64,000 bases of DNA from Acidimicrobiales bacterium (GTDB lineage: Bacteria; Actinomycetota; Acidimicrobiia; Acidimicrobiales; Iamiaceae): contig DASZTW010000019.1 in the NCBI GenBank assembly GCA_035547835.1, positions 218,346 to 282,345 on the forward strand, read 5' to 3'. The position numbers were made by a program, and so were the translations under genes. Position 1 is the stretch's first letter, and every line of letters begins with the position of its first letter. This document shows positions 1 through 8,427 of the stretch, in pieces. A model generated the notes under the pieces. The model was not told where the DNA came from and ran no database searches. It saw only the letters and a list, made by a program, of their open reading frames with translations.

Positions 1-155
1 GAGCGGGCGATCGGACGCTGCCGCCGGCGCGGCACCTCGGTGCGAACCACGGCCGACGACTCGGTCGCGTCGCGCGTCGCCCGTCGCGACGCCCAGCGCT
101 GGCTCGCTGCAGTGCGTCGACATCTTCGGTGACTGTTTGGCTGCAGTCGAGGCGG

Positions 156-180
156 CAAGTGCGATCGCCGTCGGCACTTG
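156..180. promoter_or_regulatory. Inverted repeat upstream of small acidic gene
   Basis: CAAGTGC (156-162) and GCACTTG (174-180) form a perfect 7-bp inverted repeat around an 11-nt loop. It lies 33 bases before the start of the small acidic gene at 213. It could be an operator or an RNA hairpin; there is no following T-run. Nothing else recognisable was seen in bases 1-155. Confidence 0.3.
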
Positions 181-212
181 TCAACCGGCCGACGAGCAGG
201 AGGACCGACGAC

Positions 213-422
213 ATGGCACCCACCGAGCCAAACGAAGCGACCGAGGCCGAGGAGGAGCGCGAGGCCCTCACGGGGCACGCGGCGGATCGCGACCCGACCG
301 ACGAGGAGATCGCTGCCGCGGACACCAAGGCCGACGCGGCCGACGCGAACGTGTCGCGGGCCTACGAAGAGGCCGCCGAGATCGGCGCCAACGTGAAGGG
401 CGAAGGGCAGATCGAGCCGTGA
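213..422 (+). CDS. Small acidic hypothetical protein (69 aa)
   Basis: A short, highly charged protein rich in Glu, Ala and Asp, with no membrane segment, Cys or signal peptide. The ATG at 213 is chosen because a good ribosome site (GCAGGAGG, about 197-204) sits just upstream; an in-frame start at 129 would add an Arg-rich stretch unlike the rest. It probably forms a soluble, partly disordered or helical protein. It is convergent with the general-stress-type gene that follows. I do not recognise a family; the composition recalls small actinobacterial stress-associated proteins, which is only an impression. Confidence 0.6.
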   Translation: MAPTEPNEATEAEEEREALTGHAADRDPTDEEIAAADTKADAADANVSRAYEEAAEIGANVKGEGQIEP

Positions 423-460
423 CGCGCGCTCACATCGGTCGCGGTTCCGGGATCGGGTTC

Positions 461-484
461 GGTGCCGGTGCCGGTGCCGGTGCC
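461..484. repeat. (GGTGCC)4 hexanucleotide tandem repeat
   Basis: Four perfect GGTGCC units followed by a degenerate fifth (GGTGGC) lie between the convergent genes ending at 422 and 566. The surrounding 423-565 holds no convincing gene. Such a repeat could vary in copy number by slippage but lies outside the called coding sequences. Confidence 0.6.
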
Positions 485-565
485 GGTGGCGCGGGCGGCG
501 CGGGGAGCGGTGCTGACCCGCACGCGGACTCGCGGCGATCGGTGCCCCTGGCGGGTGAGCAGAGG

Positions 566-1282
566 TCAGTCATCGCCAGATCGCTCTCCATTGGTCGCCC
601 ATGATCGCTGCGCCGTGGGATCCTCTCGGAGGAGCTCGCCGGCCTGACTGACAGGTCCGGCACGGTCGTCCGCGTCACGACGGTCGGCTTCCGTGGTGAC
701 CACGCCGAGCGTGTCGCCGTTCGCGGTGAGCATGTCGACCCGCAACGGTGCGGCGTTGCGCAGCACCTCCACCACCTCTGACGACACGGGCTGCACCGCC
801 ACCGTGATGCCGCGGGCCGCGGCTGGCGGCTCGGCCGGCCCGCGGGCCATGGCCCCTCCGCCAGCGATGAACCCGATCGTGGAGCCGGCGGCGATGCCCA
901 CGGTCACCAGGATCACCAAGCGCACCCACCAGTGCCCACCGAAGGGGATGAGAGAGATCAGCGCGCCGATCACGCCTCCCGCGCCGCCGCCCACCAGCGC
1001 CATGGCCACCGCACCACGCGTGGCCTCCTTCGGCAGCGCGCCGGCAGGCCCGGCGAAGGTGTGGTCGGCTTCCTCGCGCATCTCGCCGCGCAGCGCGGCG
1101 CGCCGATCTCGCTCCGCCCCGACGCGGATCGCCTCGCGACGCACGCCGGCGGCCACGAGCGCCTGGACCGCATCCCGGGCCGCTCTCTCACCGTCGAACA
1201 CGGCGACCGCCTGTTGGGGCAGGGAGGAGATGGGGGGATCCCAACCCGGCTCCGACTCGGGTGTGGGTCGCTGCTCGCTCAT
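566..1282 (-). CDS. General stress protein 17M-like membrane protein
   Basis: A 238-residue protein. An N-terminal domain (about residues 25-60, pattern VAVFDGERAARDAVQAL) matches the fold of general stress protein 17M-like proteins. Two adjacent membrane segments rich in Gly and Ile/Val follow (about residues 95-150), and then a soluble C-terminal domain. The start at 1282 is supported by an AGGAGG ribosome site immediately upstream; the open frame runs on toward 2110 but that part is antisense to the Rieske gene. It is divergent from qcrA. The function in this family is not well defined; a role in envelope stress is inferred from the family name only. Confidence 0.7.
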   Translation of the reverse strand: MSEQRPTPESEPGWDPPISSLPQQAVAVFDGERAARDAVQALVAAGVRREAIRVGAERDRRAALRGEMREEADHTFAGPAGALPKEATRGAVAMALVGGGAGGVIGALISLIPFGGHWWVRLVILVTVGIAAGSTIGFIAGGGAMARGPAEPPAAARGITVAVQPVSSEVVEVLRNAAPLRVDMLTANGDTLGVVTTEADRRDADDRAGPVSQAGELLREDPTAQRSWATNGERSGDD

Positions 1283-1411
1283 GCATTGCCTCCTGTGTCG
1301 CGGGCGTGTCGAGCCCTCAGGACGCTGACCGGGTGGGGGTTGCGACAAACCGTTTGCCGCGACCGGGGGCGGGGAAGCGGCCTGACCGTCGCAGACGTGA
1401 GGGTGACCGCC

Positions 1412-2266
1412 ATGCCAACCAAGCCGCCTCCCCCCGGCCGTGGCGTCGACACGTGGATCGCCGGCTCGTTCGCCGTTGGGCTCGCAGGCGCGATCGGGTT
1501 CATCGTGGTGGCGTGGCGCGGCGGTCAGACGCAATGGGCCGGCGTCTGCGTGTTCGTCGCAGCGGCGGGGATGGCGTTGGGCTTGGGTATGTGGGCCCGC
1601 GCTTTCATGCCCGGCGGAGGGCAGACCGAGCCACGGCACGCCCTCCGGTCCGACGAGCGCGAGCGCGCTGCCTTCGCTGCTGACTTCGAGGCCGGCGGGC
1701 GCGTGCTCAGCCGGCGAGGGCTGGTCGGCGGCCTGTTCGGTGCCGGCCTGTTCGCGAGCGCACTGGGCGCGCTCTTGCCACTGCGGTCGCTCGGCCCCAA
1801 CCCCGACGGGGCGCTGCGCCACACCGACTGGCGTCGCGGCACGCGCGCGGTGACGGCGAACGGTGAGCCTCTGCGCCCGGTCGACCTCGACGAGGGCAGT
1901 GCGGTGACCATCTTTCCCGAGGGGGCTGTGGGCTCGGCCGACTCGCAGGCCGTGCTCGTGCGCTGTGGCGACGTGCCGTTCCGGGCCCGGCCGGGACGCG
2001 AGGGATGGAACCCCGACGACTGCGTGGCGTACTCGAAGGTGTGCACGCACGCCGGATGCCCGGTCGGCTTGTACGAGGCGGAGTCGCATCGATTGCTGTG
2101 CCCATGCCACCAGTCGATGTTCGACGTGACCGACGGGGCCCGGCCGGTGTTCGGCCCCGCCACCCGCTCGCTCCCGCAGCTGCCGTTGCGCATCGACCGC
2201 GACGGCTACCTCGTGGCCGGTGGCGACTTCAGCGATCCGATCGGTCCGGGGTCATGGCATCGATGA
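1412..2266 (+). CDS. qcrA: Cytochrome bc1 complex Rieske iron-sulfur subunit
   Basis: 284 residues. The Rieske 2Fe-2S subunit passes electrons from menaquinol at cytochrome b to cytochrome c. Two N-terminal membrane helices (about residues 10-60) are followed by a third hydrophobic segment (about 95-120) after the RRGLVGG region, the three-helix arrangement typical of actinobacterial QcrA. The cluster motifs CTHAGC (from residue 211) and CPCH (about 230) give the two Cys and two His ligands and the disulfide Cys pair. The ATG at 1412 has a GAGGGTG ribosome site; an in-frame extension to 932 lies antisense to the stress gene and is rejected. The gene is followed after 7 bases by qcrB. Confidence 0.93.
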   Translation: MPTKPPPPGRGVDTWIAGSFAVGLAGAIGFIVVAWRGGQTQWAGVCVFVAAAGMALGLGMWARAFMPGGGQTEPRHALRSDERERAAFAADFEAGGRVLSRRGLVGGLFGAGLFASALGALLPLRSLGPNPDGALRHTDWRRGTRAVTANGEPLRPVDLDEGSAVTIFPEGAVGSADSQAVLVRCGDVPFRARPGREGWNPDDCVAYSKVCTHAGCPVGLYEAESHRLLCPCHQSMFDVTDGARPVFGPATRSLPQLPLRIDRDGYLVAGGDFSDPIGPGSWHR

Positions 2267-2273
2267 ACCGTCG

Positions 2274-3674
2274 ATGACCCGGCCTCGCGGTTCCCGGATG
2301 ATCTCGCGCCGCGCCGCCGGCTGGGTGGATGACCGCTTCGGCGCCGCCCATTTCGTCACCAAAGCCCTCGGCAAGGTGTTCCCCGACCACTTCTCGTTCC
2401 TGTTCGGGGAGATCGCCCTGTACTGCTTCATGGTGCTGGTGGCGACCGGCACGTACCTGGCGCTCTTCTTCACCCCCGGCACCAACAAGGTGGTGTACCA
2501 CGGCTCGTACGCACCGTTGGCCGGCCAACAGGTGAGCGCGGCGTACGCGTCGTCGATCCGCTTGAGCTTCGACGTGCGCCTCGGACTGTTCTTTCGCCAG
2601 ATGCACCACTGGGCTGCGCTCGTGTTCGTCGCTGCGATCGTGGCCCACTTGTGCCGCATCTTCTTCACCGCCGCCTTCCGCCGACCCCGCGAGCTCAACT
2701 GGTTGGTCGGCGTCACTTTGTTGGTGCTCGCGATCGCCAACGGCTTTGCCGGGTACTCGCTGCTCGACGACCTGCTCAGCGGCACCGGGCTGCGCATCGG
2801 CTACTCGATCGCACAGGGCATCCCGCTGATCGGCGATCGCGTGGCGTTCTGGGTTTGGGGCGGCGAGTATCCCGGCAACGCGATGAACCAGCGCTTGTTC
2901 GTGGCGCACGTGTTCATCATCCCGGCGGTGATCGCGGCCCTGCTCGCGCTGCACCTCGCGTCGGTGTGGCGCCAGACCCACACGCAGTTCGCCGGTCGGG
3001 GCCGCGAAGAGTCCAACGTGGTGGGCTCGCGGTTGTGGCCCACGTACGCGGCGCGCTCGATCGCCATGGGGCTTTCGGTGGTGGCCGTGTTGGCCTTCCT
3101 CGGTGGCCTATTCCAGATCAACCCGGTGTGGCTGTACGGGCCTTACGACCCGGCCACGGTCAGCACCGCGGCACAGCCCGACTGGTACATGGGGTGGATC
3201 GAGGGCGCGATGCGCCTCTTTCCCCCGTGGGAGGTGCGCATCGGCGGGTACTCGTTGCCGAACCAGTTCTTCCCGACCGTGCTGTTGCCCGGCCTCACGT
3301 TCCTGGGCCTGTACCTGTGGCCGTTCGTCGAGAAGCGGATCACGGGAGATCGCGCCGAGCACCACCTGCTCGAGCGCCCACGCGACCGGCCGTGGCGCAC
3401 GGCGCTCGGCGTGGGCGCGTTCACCTTCTACACGGTGTTGTTCGTGGCCGGCGGCAACGACGTGCTGGCCGCTCGCCTCGGCGTCTCGGTGAACGCGATG
3501 ACCGCCGGGTTGCGCATCGCCGTGTTCGCGTTGCCGGCCGTCACCGGCGCGCTGGCGTGGCGGTGGTGCCGCGATCTGCTTCGGAGCGAAGGGGCGGCGG
3601 GGGAGGGGGAGGTGCGGCGGGAGGCGTCGCCGGGGCCGGGCCCCGTGCCAGCCAGCGCGCCACCAACACCGTGA
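2274..3674 (+). CDS. qcrB: Cytochrome bc1 complex cytochrome b subunit
   Basis: 466 residues, an integral membrane quinol-oxidising subunit. The N-terminal four-helix haem-binding part holds the paired His residues (for example QMHHWAAL and AHVFIIP regions). The PEWY-equivalent segment appears as PDWYMGW near residue 303. C-terminal helices follow, with a Pro/Gly/Ala-rich tail of about 40 residues. ATG 2274 was chosen, 7 bases after qcrA; ATG 2298 is an alternative. Its last 134 bases overlap the convergent 3-prime end of ctaG. The length fits the family. Together with QcrA and the distant QcrC (8428) it should build the bc1 half of a bcc-aa3 supercomplex. Confidence 0.93.
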   Translation: MTRPRGSRMISRRAAGWVDDRFGAAHFVTKALGKVFPDHFSFLFGEIALYCFMVLVATGTYLALFFTPGTNKVVYHGSYAPLAGQQVSAAYASSIRLSFDVRLGLFFRQMHHWAALVFVAAIVAHLCRIFFTAAFRRPRELNWLVGVTLLVLAIANGFAGYSLLDDLLSGTGLRIGYSIAQGIPLIGDRVAFWVWGGEYPGNAMNQRLFVAHVFIIPAVIAALLALHLASVWRQTHTQFAGRGREESNVVGSRLWPTYAARSIAMGLSVVAVLAFLGGLFQINPVWLYGPYDPATVSTAAQPDWYMGWIEGAMRLFPPWEVRIGGYSLPNQFFPTVLLPGLTFLGLYLWPFVEKRITGDRAEHHLLERPRDRPWRTALGVGAFTFYTVLFVAGGNDVLAARLGVSVNAMTAGLRIAVFALPAVTGALAWRWCRDLLRSEGAAGEGEVRREASPGPGPVPASAPPTP

Positions 3675-4446
3675 CCGCGCCGAGGTACACGAACCCGCCG
3701 GGCACCCACATGATCACGCCCCCGAGCTGCTGGTCGGCCATCGGGTGCACCGCCCACGTGACGAGCTCGGGCGACACGGTGTACAGCGGGTGGTCGGCGA
3801 GCACCATCAGCGCCGCGAGCATGCCGGTGCCCACTTCGGCGGCGAAGAGCGCCAGCACGGCCATGCCGGTGCGATCGCGCCAGCGGATGCCCACCACGAC
3901 CCACCACAGCACCAGGCCCGAGGCGAACAGCGTGGCGTGCTCGCCCACGTGCACCAGGTCGTTGCGCAGCGCGAGGTCGAACGCGGGCGGCAGGTGCCAC
4001 ACCCACCACGCCCCCACATGGAAGGCCACGGCGGCGATCATCACTCCGGCGCTGCCCCGCCTCACGCGCCCGAGCGGCGAGCGCCGCCAGGCATCGGTGA
4101 GCGCGTGGCGTTCCGTCGGCCGCAGCCCCCAGGCGATGACCGTGGCGGGGCGGCCCACCACCACCAGGAGCGGCGCGACGAGCCCGAGCAGCAGGTGCTG
4201 GCCCATGTGCGCCGACAGCAGCGTGTCGTCGAGCGCGCCGAGGGGCGAGCACAAGGCGAGCACCACGCAGCCGAGGCCCGCCGTGTAGCAGGCGACTCCG
4301 CTCGCCTGCACCACACGACCGGGCCCGGCTCGCCGCCGGATGGCGCGTCGGCCGCGCTCGTACGCCAGCCCCGCCACCGCCACGGCGAGGAGCCCCGCTG
4401 GGTCGATCTCCCACGTGGTGAGGAAGCGCCCGACCGGGAAGGTCAT
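3541..4446 (-). CDS. ctaG: Cytochrome c oxidase assembly protein, CtaG/caa3 family
   Basis: 301 residues with about seven predicted membrane helices and the family's conserved histidines (for example SAHMGQHLLL, VWHLPPAFD, HVGEHATLF). Members help load copper into the oxidase. The C-terminus is a Pro-rich tail with a run of seven prolines; this tail is what overlaps the 3-prime end of qcrB on the other strand. ATG 4446 overlaps the stop of the upstream small membrane protein gene (ATGA), so the two should be translationally coupled. It is the last gene of the ctaC-D-E operon, which fits a role in oxidase assembly. Confidence 0.85.
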   Translation of the reverse strand: MTFPVGRFLTTWEIDPAGLLAVAVAGLAYERGRRAIRRRAGPGRVVQASGVACYTAGLGCVVLALCSPLGALDDTLLSAHMGQHLLLGLVAPLLVVVGRPATVIAWGLRPTERHALTDAWRRSPLGRVRRGSAGVMIAAVAFHVGAWWVWHLPPAFDLALRNDLVHVGEHATLFASGLVLWWVVVGIRWRDRTGMAVLALFAAEVGTGMLAALMVLADHPLYTVSPELVTWAVHPMADQQLGGVIMWVPGGFVYLGAVTVLVARWLARGPAPATPPAAPPPPPPPLRSEADRGTTATPARR

Positions 4447-4808
4447 CGCGGGCACGACGACAGCACCGCGTTCGGGAGCCCTTCGACGATGGTGACCGCG
4501 ATCGATATGGCGCCCCACGCCTGGCCCACGAGCGCCACGAACGCGACCGCCCGATTCCCGGCGGCGAGCGCACGCCGTCGCAACAGGTGGCCGGCCACGA
4601 CCGACGCGGCGATCACCGCGGCGCACAGCGCCGTGAGCGCGTTGACCATCCAGGTGGTGCCGAGCCTGCACTGCAGCGGCACGAGCGCGGCGCTGCCGGC
4701 CAGGTGCCCCATCCACACCAGCGGGCCCGTGGCCACCACGAACCAGACCAGGCGCCCGGTGACGGCCGGAGCGTGCTGCGGTTGCGGTGCCGGGGCGTGC
4801 GCAGTCAC
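4443..4808 (-). CDS. Small three-helix membrane protein of the oxidase operon
   Basis: 121 residues. Three hydrophobic segments are visible (about residues 18-42, 48-73 and 84-110), and a short His/Pro-rich N-terminus precedes them. The GTG start at 4808 overlaps the ctaE stop by GTGA, and its own stop overlaps ctaG's ATG (ATGA). It is therefore embedded in the oxidase operon. I do not recognise the family; it may be an accessory or assembly subunit of the cytochrome oxidase, inferred only from position and topology. A start at the internal Met (about residue 33) would remove part of helix one. Confidence 0.7.
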   Translation of the reverse strand: MTAHAPAPQPQHAPAVTGRLVWFVVATGPLVWMGHLAGSAALVPLQCRLGTTWMVNALTALCAAVIAASVVAGHLLRRRALAAGNRAVAFVALVGQAWGAISIAVTIVEGLPNAVLSSCPR

Positions 4809-5410
4809 CAGGTCACCGACAGGTACAGCGACGGGTACACCGCGAGCCAGACCACGTCGACGAAGTGCCAGTACATGATCCCGCACGTGGCGCCCGTGCG
4901 GGGGCGGCCCGGGTCGTAGCGGCCTCGGAGGCTCTGCACCACGAGGTAGGCGAGCACGACCATCCCGACGAGCAGGTGGATCGCGTGCAGGCCGGTGATC
5001 GTGTAGAAGCTCGAGCCGTAGGCGCTGTCGGTGGGCGTGAGCTCGGCCGACAGCTCCACGTACTCCTGGATGTGGCCGGCCAGGAACACGGCGGCCATCA
5101 CCAGCGCGGCCACCAACATGGCGCGGAAGCGTCGGAGGTCGTCGCGACGCAACGCCCGCTCGGCCAGCGCCGCCGGGATGCTCGATCCCCACAAGATGAA
5201 CGAGCGGATCCCGCTCAGCAGCAGCTTCGGCTTCTCGACGCCCGCGGGCGGCCAGGGATGGTTGTTGGCCCGCAGGTAGAAGTTCGCGAACAGCAGCAGC
5301 GAGAACAAGGTGGCCTCGGTCGTGATGAGCAGCACCATGCCCCACCAGCCGAGGGGCCGGCGTCCCACCGCGCTCGGTGCACGAGCGATGCCGGTGTCGG
5401 TGGCCGACAC
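4805..5410 (-). CDS. ctaE: Cytochrome c oxidase subunit III
   Basis: 201 residues with five predicted membrane helices, the short bacterial subunit III form. Family landmarks are the TTEATLFSLLLFANFYLR segment early on, the conserved GLHAIHLLVG motif (about residue 140) and the terminal YWHFVDVVWLAVY motif. GTG 5410 starts one base after the ctaD stop and is preceded by GGGAGG, which makes it a better start than the in-frame codon at 5509 inside ctaD. Subunit III stabilises the catalytic core. It lies between ctaD and the small membrane protein gene with translational coupling. Confidence 0.92.
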   Translation of the reverse strand: MSATDTGIARAPSAVGRRPLGWWGMVLLITTEATLFSLLLFANFYLRANNHPWPPAGVEKPKLLLSGIRSFILWGSSIPAALAERALRRDDLRRFRAMLVAALVMAAVFLAGHIQEYVELSAELTPTDSAYGSSFYTITGLHAIHLLVGMVVLAYLVVQSLRGRYDPGRPRTGATCGIMYWHFVDVVWLAVYPSLYLSVTW

Positions 5411-5411
5411 G

Positions 5412-7361
5412 TCAGCTGCCTCCCACGTCGTGCCAGCGCACGAGCGCGAACGCCATGAGGGCCAGGCCGATCCCGTCGACCACCACCGCGCGGCCGGCGA
5501 TGCCCACACACACGACGAGCATCCCGAGGGCCAACACGAACGGCCACCACGTGGGGCCGGGCATGGTGGTCATCTCGGGCTCGGTGGCGTCGAGCGGTGA
5601 CGTGAGCCACGCACGGTGATGGCGGTGGGCAGGCCGGGTCAGGTCCTCGTCGTCGACCGTGGCGAGCGTGCCCAGGCGCGTTCCGGGCGCGAGATCCCAC
5701 ATCGGCTCGCCCGACCCGACGACCGGCACCGCCTCGAAGTTGTGCGGCGGCGGCGGCGACTCCACAGCCCACTCGAGCGTCTCGCCGCCCCACGGGTCGG
5801 CCGACGCCTGCGGTCCCCGGCGCCATGCGTGGGCGAAGTTGACCACCGACGCCGCCACGCCGAGCACGAGCACGCCCGCCCCGATCGACGACAGCAGGTT
5901 CAACGGGCCCCAGCCGGTCGAGCTGGCGTACGTGTAGATGCGGCGCGGCATGCCGTCGAAGCCGAGCAGGTGCTGGGGGAAGAACGTCACGTTCGTGCCG
6001 ATGAACATGAACCAGAACGACGCGATGCCGAGGCCGCGGTGCAGGAGCCGGCCGGTGAACTTCGGGAACCAGTAGTACAGACCCGCGAAGACCGGGAACA
6101 TGGTGCCGCCGATGAGCACGTAGTGGAAGTGGGCCACCACGAAGTAGCTGTCGGTGACCGCCTGATCGAACGGCACGACTCCCACCATCACCCCGGACAT
6201 GCCGCCGATCACGAAGATCACGATGAAGCCCACGGCGAACAGCAGCGGCGGCTCGAAGCGCACCTTCTCGCCGGCGAGCAGCGTGGCGAGCCACGCGAAG
6301 ATCTGCACGCCGCTCGGGATGGCCACCACCATCGAGGCCATCGAAAAGAAGCTCGCCACGACCATCGGGGTGCCGGTGGCGAACATGTGGTGCACCCACA
6401 GGCCGAAGCTGATGAACCCGGTGGCCACCAGCGACGCGGCGATCGCCGGGTAGCCGACGATCCGGTGGCGCACGAAGGTCGGGATGATCATCGAGATGAT
6501 CCCGGTCGCGGGGATGAACAGGATGTAGACCTCGGGGTGTCCCCAGATCCAGAACAGGTGCTGGTACAGCAGGGGCGCGCCGCCGTGGGCCACGTCGAAG
6601 AACCGGGTGTGGAACGTGCGGTCCATCTCCAACAGCGCGCCCGCCAGCGTGATCGCCGGCAGGGCGAACACGATCATGAAGCTCATGGTGAGGATTCCCC
6701 AGCAAAACAGCGGCAGGCGGTTGAACGACATGCCTGGGGCGCGCATCCGGAAGATCGTCACGATGAAGTTGATGCCGCCCACCGTCGTGGCGATGCCCAA
6801 GAAGGTGATGCCGAGCGCCCAGAAGTCGAGGCCGCGGCCCGGTGAGTAGGCCGATGCGGTGAGCGGGGTGTACGCGAACCAGCCGCCGTTGGGCACCTCG
6901 CCGATCGCGAAGCCGCCGTACATGAACAGCCCCGCCATCACGTAGATCCAGTAGCTGAGCGCGTTGAGGCGGGGGAACGCCATGTCGCGTGCGCCGATCT
7001 GCAGCGGCACCAGGTAGTTGCCGAAGCCCGCGAAGACGGGTGTGTTGAACAAGAAGATCATGGTCGTGCCGTGCATCGTCATGATCTGGTCGTACGTGTT
7101 CGCGCCCACGATGGAGCCGTTCGGCGTGGCCAGCTGCAGGCGGATCACGGAGGCTTCGATCCCGCCGATCAGCAAGAAGATCACGGCCGTCACCAGGTAA
7201 CGGATGCCGATCCGCTTGTGGTCGACGGTGGTGAAGAACCCGGGCAGGCCCGGATCGTCCTCCCACACGTCGGTCAGCGCGTGGTCGGCATCGCCGCCGA
7301 CCCGTGGGCCCGGGCCGGGCTGACCGGTCGACGGCGGTGCCGGTGCTGCGACCGGGATCAC
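5412..7361 (-). CDS. ctaD: Cytochrome c oxidase subunit I with C-terminal two-helix extension
   Basis: 649 residues. The first 550 or so form the haem-copper catalytic subunit, with twelve predicted helices. The HPEVYILFIP motif carries the CuB ligand/Tyr crosslink, the HHMF segment provides ligands, and HFHYVL provides haem ligands. After the usual end (MWDLAPGT region), the chain continues through a linker into a segment with two more helices (about residues 600-640, TWWPFVLAL and IGLALMAFAL). This resembles the small subunit IV (CtaF) of actinobacterial oxidases fused to subunit I. GTG 7361 overlaps the ctaC stop (GTGA). Confidence 0.92.
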   Translation of the reverse strand: MIPVAAPAPPSTGQPGPGPRVGGDADHALTDVWEDDPGLPGFFTTVDHKRIGIRYLVTAVIFLLIGGIEASVIRLQLATPNGSIVGANTYDQIMTMHGTTMIFLFNTPVFAGFGNYLVPLQIGARDMAFPRLNALSYWIYVMAGLFMYGGFAIGEVPNGGWFAYTPLTASAYSPGRGLDFWALGITFLGIATTVGGINFIVTIFRMRAPGMSFNRLPLFCWGILTMSFMIVFALPAITLAGALLEMDRTFHTRFFDVAHGGAPLLYQHLFWIWGHPEVYILFIPATGIISMIIPTFVRHRIVGYPAIAASLVATGFISFGLWVHHMFATGTPMVVASFFSMASMVVAIPSGVQIFAWLATLLAGEKVRFEPPLLFAVGFIVIFVIGGMSGVMVGVVPFDQAVTDSYFVVAHFHYVLIGGTMFPVFAGLYYWFPKFTGRLLHRGLGIASFWFMFIGTNVTFFPQHLLGFDGMPRRIYTYASSTGWGPLNLLSSIGAGVLVLGVAASVVNFAHAWRRGPQASADPWGGETLEWAVESPPPPHNFEAVPVVGSGEPMWDLAPGTRLGTLATVDDEDLTRPAHRHHRAWLTSPLDATEPEMTTMPGPTWWPFVLALGMLVVCVGIAGRAVVVDGIGLALMAFALVRWHDVGGS

Positions 7362-8383
7362 TGCAGCGCCTCGACGTACGCGGCGATGAGGTCGAGCTCA
7401 TGGGCCCCGATCGGCATCTCGGGCATGAGCGCGCCGGGCTTGATCGCCTGCGCGTCGCCGATCCAACGTCGGAGCGAGTCGGGGTCGTTGGGGATCGCTC
7501 CGGCCGCGAGCTGTGCACGGTCGGCGACGTGGGTGAGGTCGGGGCCCTCGCTTCCGTGTGCCGGTGTGCCTCGCACCGTGTGGCAGCCGGCGCACGCTTG
7601 CGACAGGAACTCCGCGCGTCCGGCTCGCGCGGCCGGCGACGCGGGAGCAGCGGCGGGTGCGGCCTGGTGGGCGAGCCATCGGTGGAACGCCGCGGGGGGC
7701 TGGGCGACGACTTGGAAGATCATCTGGGCGTGCTCCACGCCGCAGAACTCCGCGCACTGGCCGCGGTACGTGCCGGGGTGCGTTGCCTCGAGTGCGAGGT
7801 GGTTCGTGCGGCCGGGGATCATGTCGACCTTCTGCGCGAGGGCCGGCACCCAGAGGCTGTGGATCACGTCGTCGGACCGGAGGGTGAGGTCGACTTCCTC
7901 GCCCACCGGGACGTGGATCTCGTTCGCCGTCACGGCTCCCGTGCCGGGGTAGCGCACTTCCCACCAGAACTGGTGGCCGATCACCTCGATCTGCACCCGC
8001 TGGGCGGCCGCGCTCTCGGTGCGGTGCAACGTGAACACCGTCATCACCGACAACGTGCCGAGCACCACCGCGGGGAGCGCCACCCCGCCGTACATGATCA
8101 GGCGGCGGCTGGCCGAGGTCGCGCCCCTGCCTTTGCGGTACAGACCGACCACCATCAACACGAACACGACTGCCGTGATGGCTCCTGCCACGATCAGCAT
8201 GAACCACGTCAGGTTCGCGATGCGCCCGGCGTCGGGGCCGTGCGGGTGCAGCATCGAGTGGGTCTCCGCGCAGCCCGTCACCGCCGAGCTGCCCAGCAGC
8301 GTGGCGACCGCAACCGTGACGCCATGGCGCGCGTGCGCCCATCGGCCGGTGTGCGGGCGAGGTCGTCGAGTGGCAGGCGGCAT
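7358..8383 (-). CDS. ctaC: Cytochrome c oxidase subunit II with fused cytochrome c domain
   Basis: 341 residues. The signal region ends in a lipobox (VTGC, Cys38), so the mature protein is probably a lipoprotein. Two membrane helices follow (about 58-80 and 95-118), then the cupredoxin domain with the CuA motif CAEFCGVEHAQM near residue 215. A C-terminal cytochrome c domain holds CAGCH (about residue 265) and a distal Met near MPEMP. This is the caa3 architecture, which can accept electrons directly. It is divergent from qcrC with only 44 bases between, so the two probably share a promoter region, and it is first gene of the ctaC-D-E-membrane protein-ctaG operon. Confidence 0.92.
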   Translation of the reverse strand: MPPATRRPRPHTGRWAHARHGVTVAVATLLGSSAVTGCAETHSMLHPHGPDAGRIANLTWFMLIVAGAITAVVFVLMVVGLYRKGRGATSASRRLIMYGGVALPAVVLGTLSVMTVFTLHRTESAAAQRVQIEVIGHQFWWEVRYPGTGAVTANEIHVPVGEEVDLTLRSDDVIHSLWVPALAQKVDMIPGRTNHLALEATHPGTYRGQCAEFCGVEHAQMIFQVVAQPPAAFHRWLAHQAAPAAAPASPAARAGRAEFLSQACAGCHTVRGTPAHGSEGPDLTHVADRAQLAAGAIPNDPDSLRRWIGDAQAIKPGALMPEMPIGAHELDLIAAYVEALQ

Positions 8384-8427
8384 CCGGCTTGCGGAACTGA
8401 CCGCTGCGTCGGCCGCGAAACGCCTGC

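Noticed and set aside
423..678. Minus-strand 82-codon frame with an Ala-Pro repeat over the GGTGCC array
   Set aside because: The Ala-Pro run is simply the tandem DNA repeat in translation, it overlaps the 3-prime end of the stress-type gene, and it has no ribosome site.
1283..2110. Upstream extension of the general-stress-like gene on the minus strand
   Set aside because: The extension is antisense to qcrA, and the ATG at 1282 has a good ribosome site.
2651..4288. A 545-codon plus-strand frame across qcrB and ctaG
   Set aside because: It is out of frame with qcrB and antisense to ctaG, both of which have clear family signatures.
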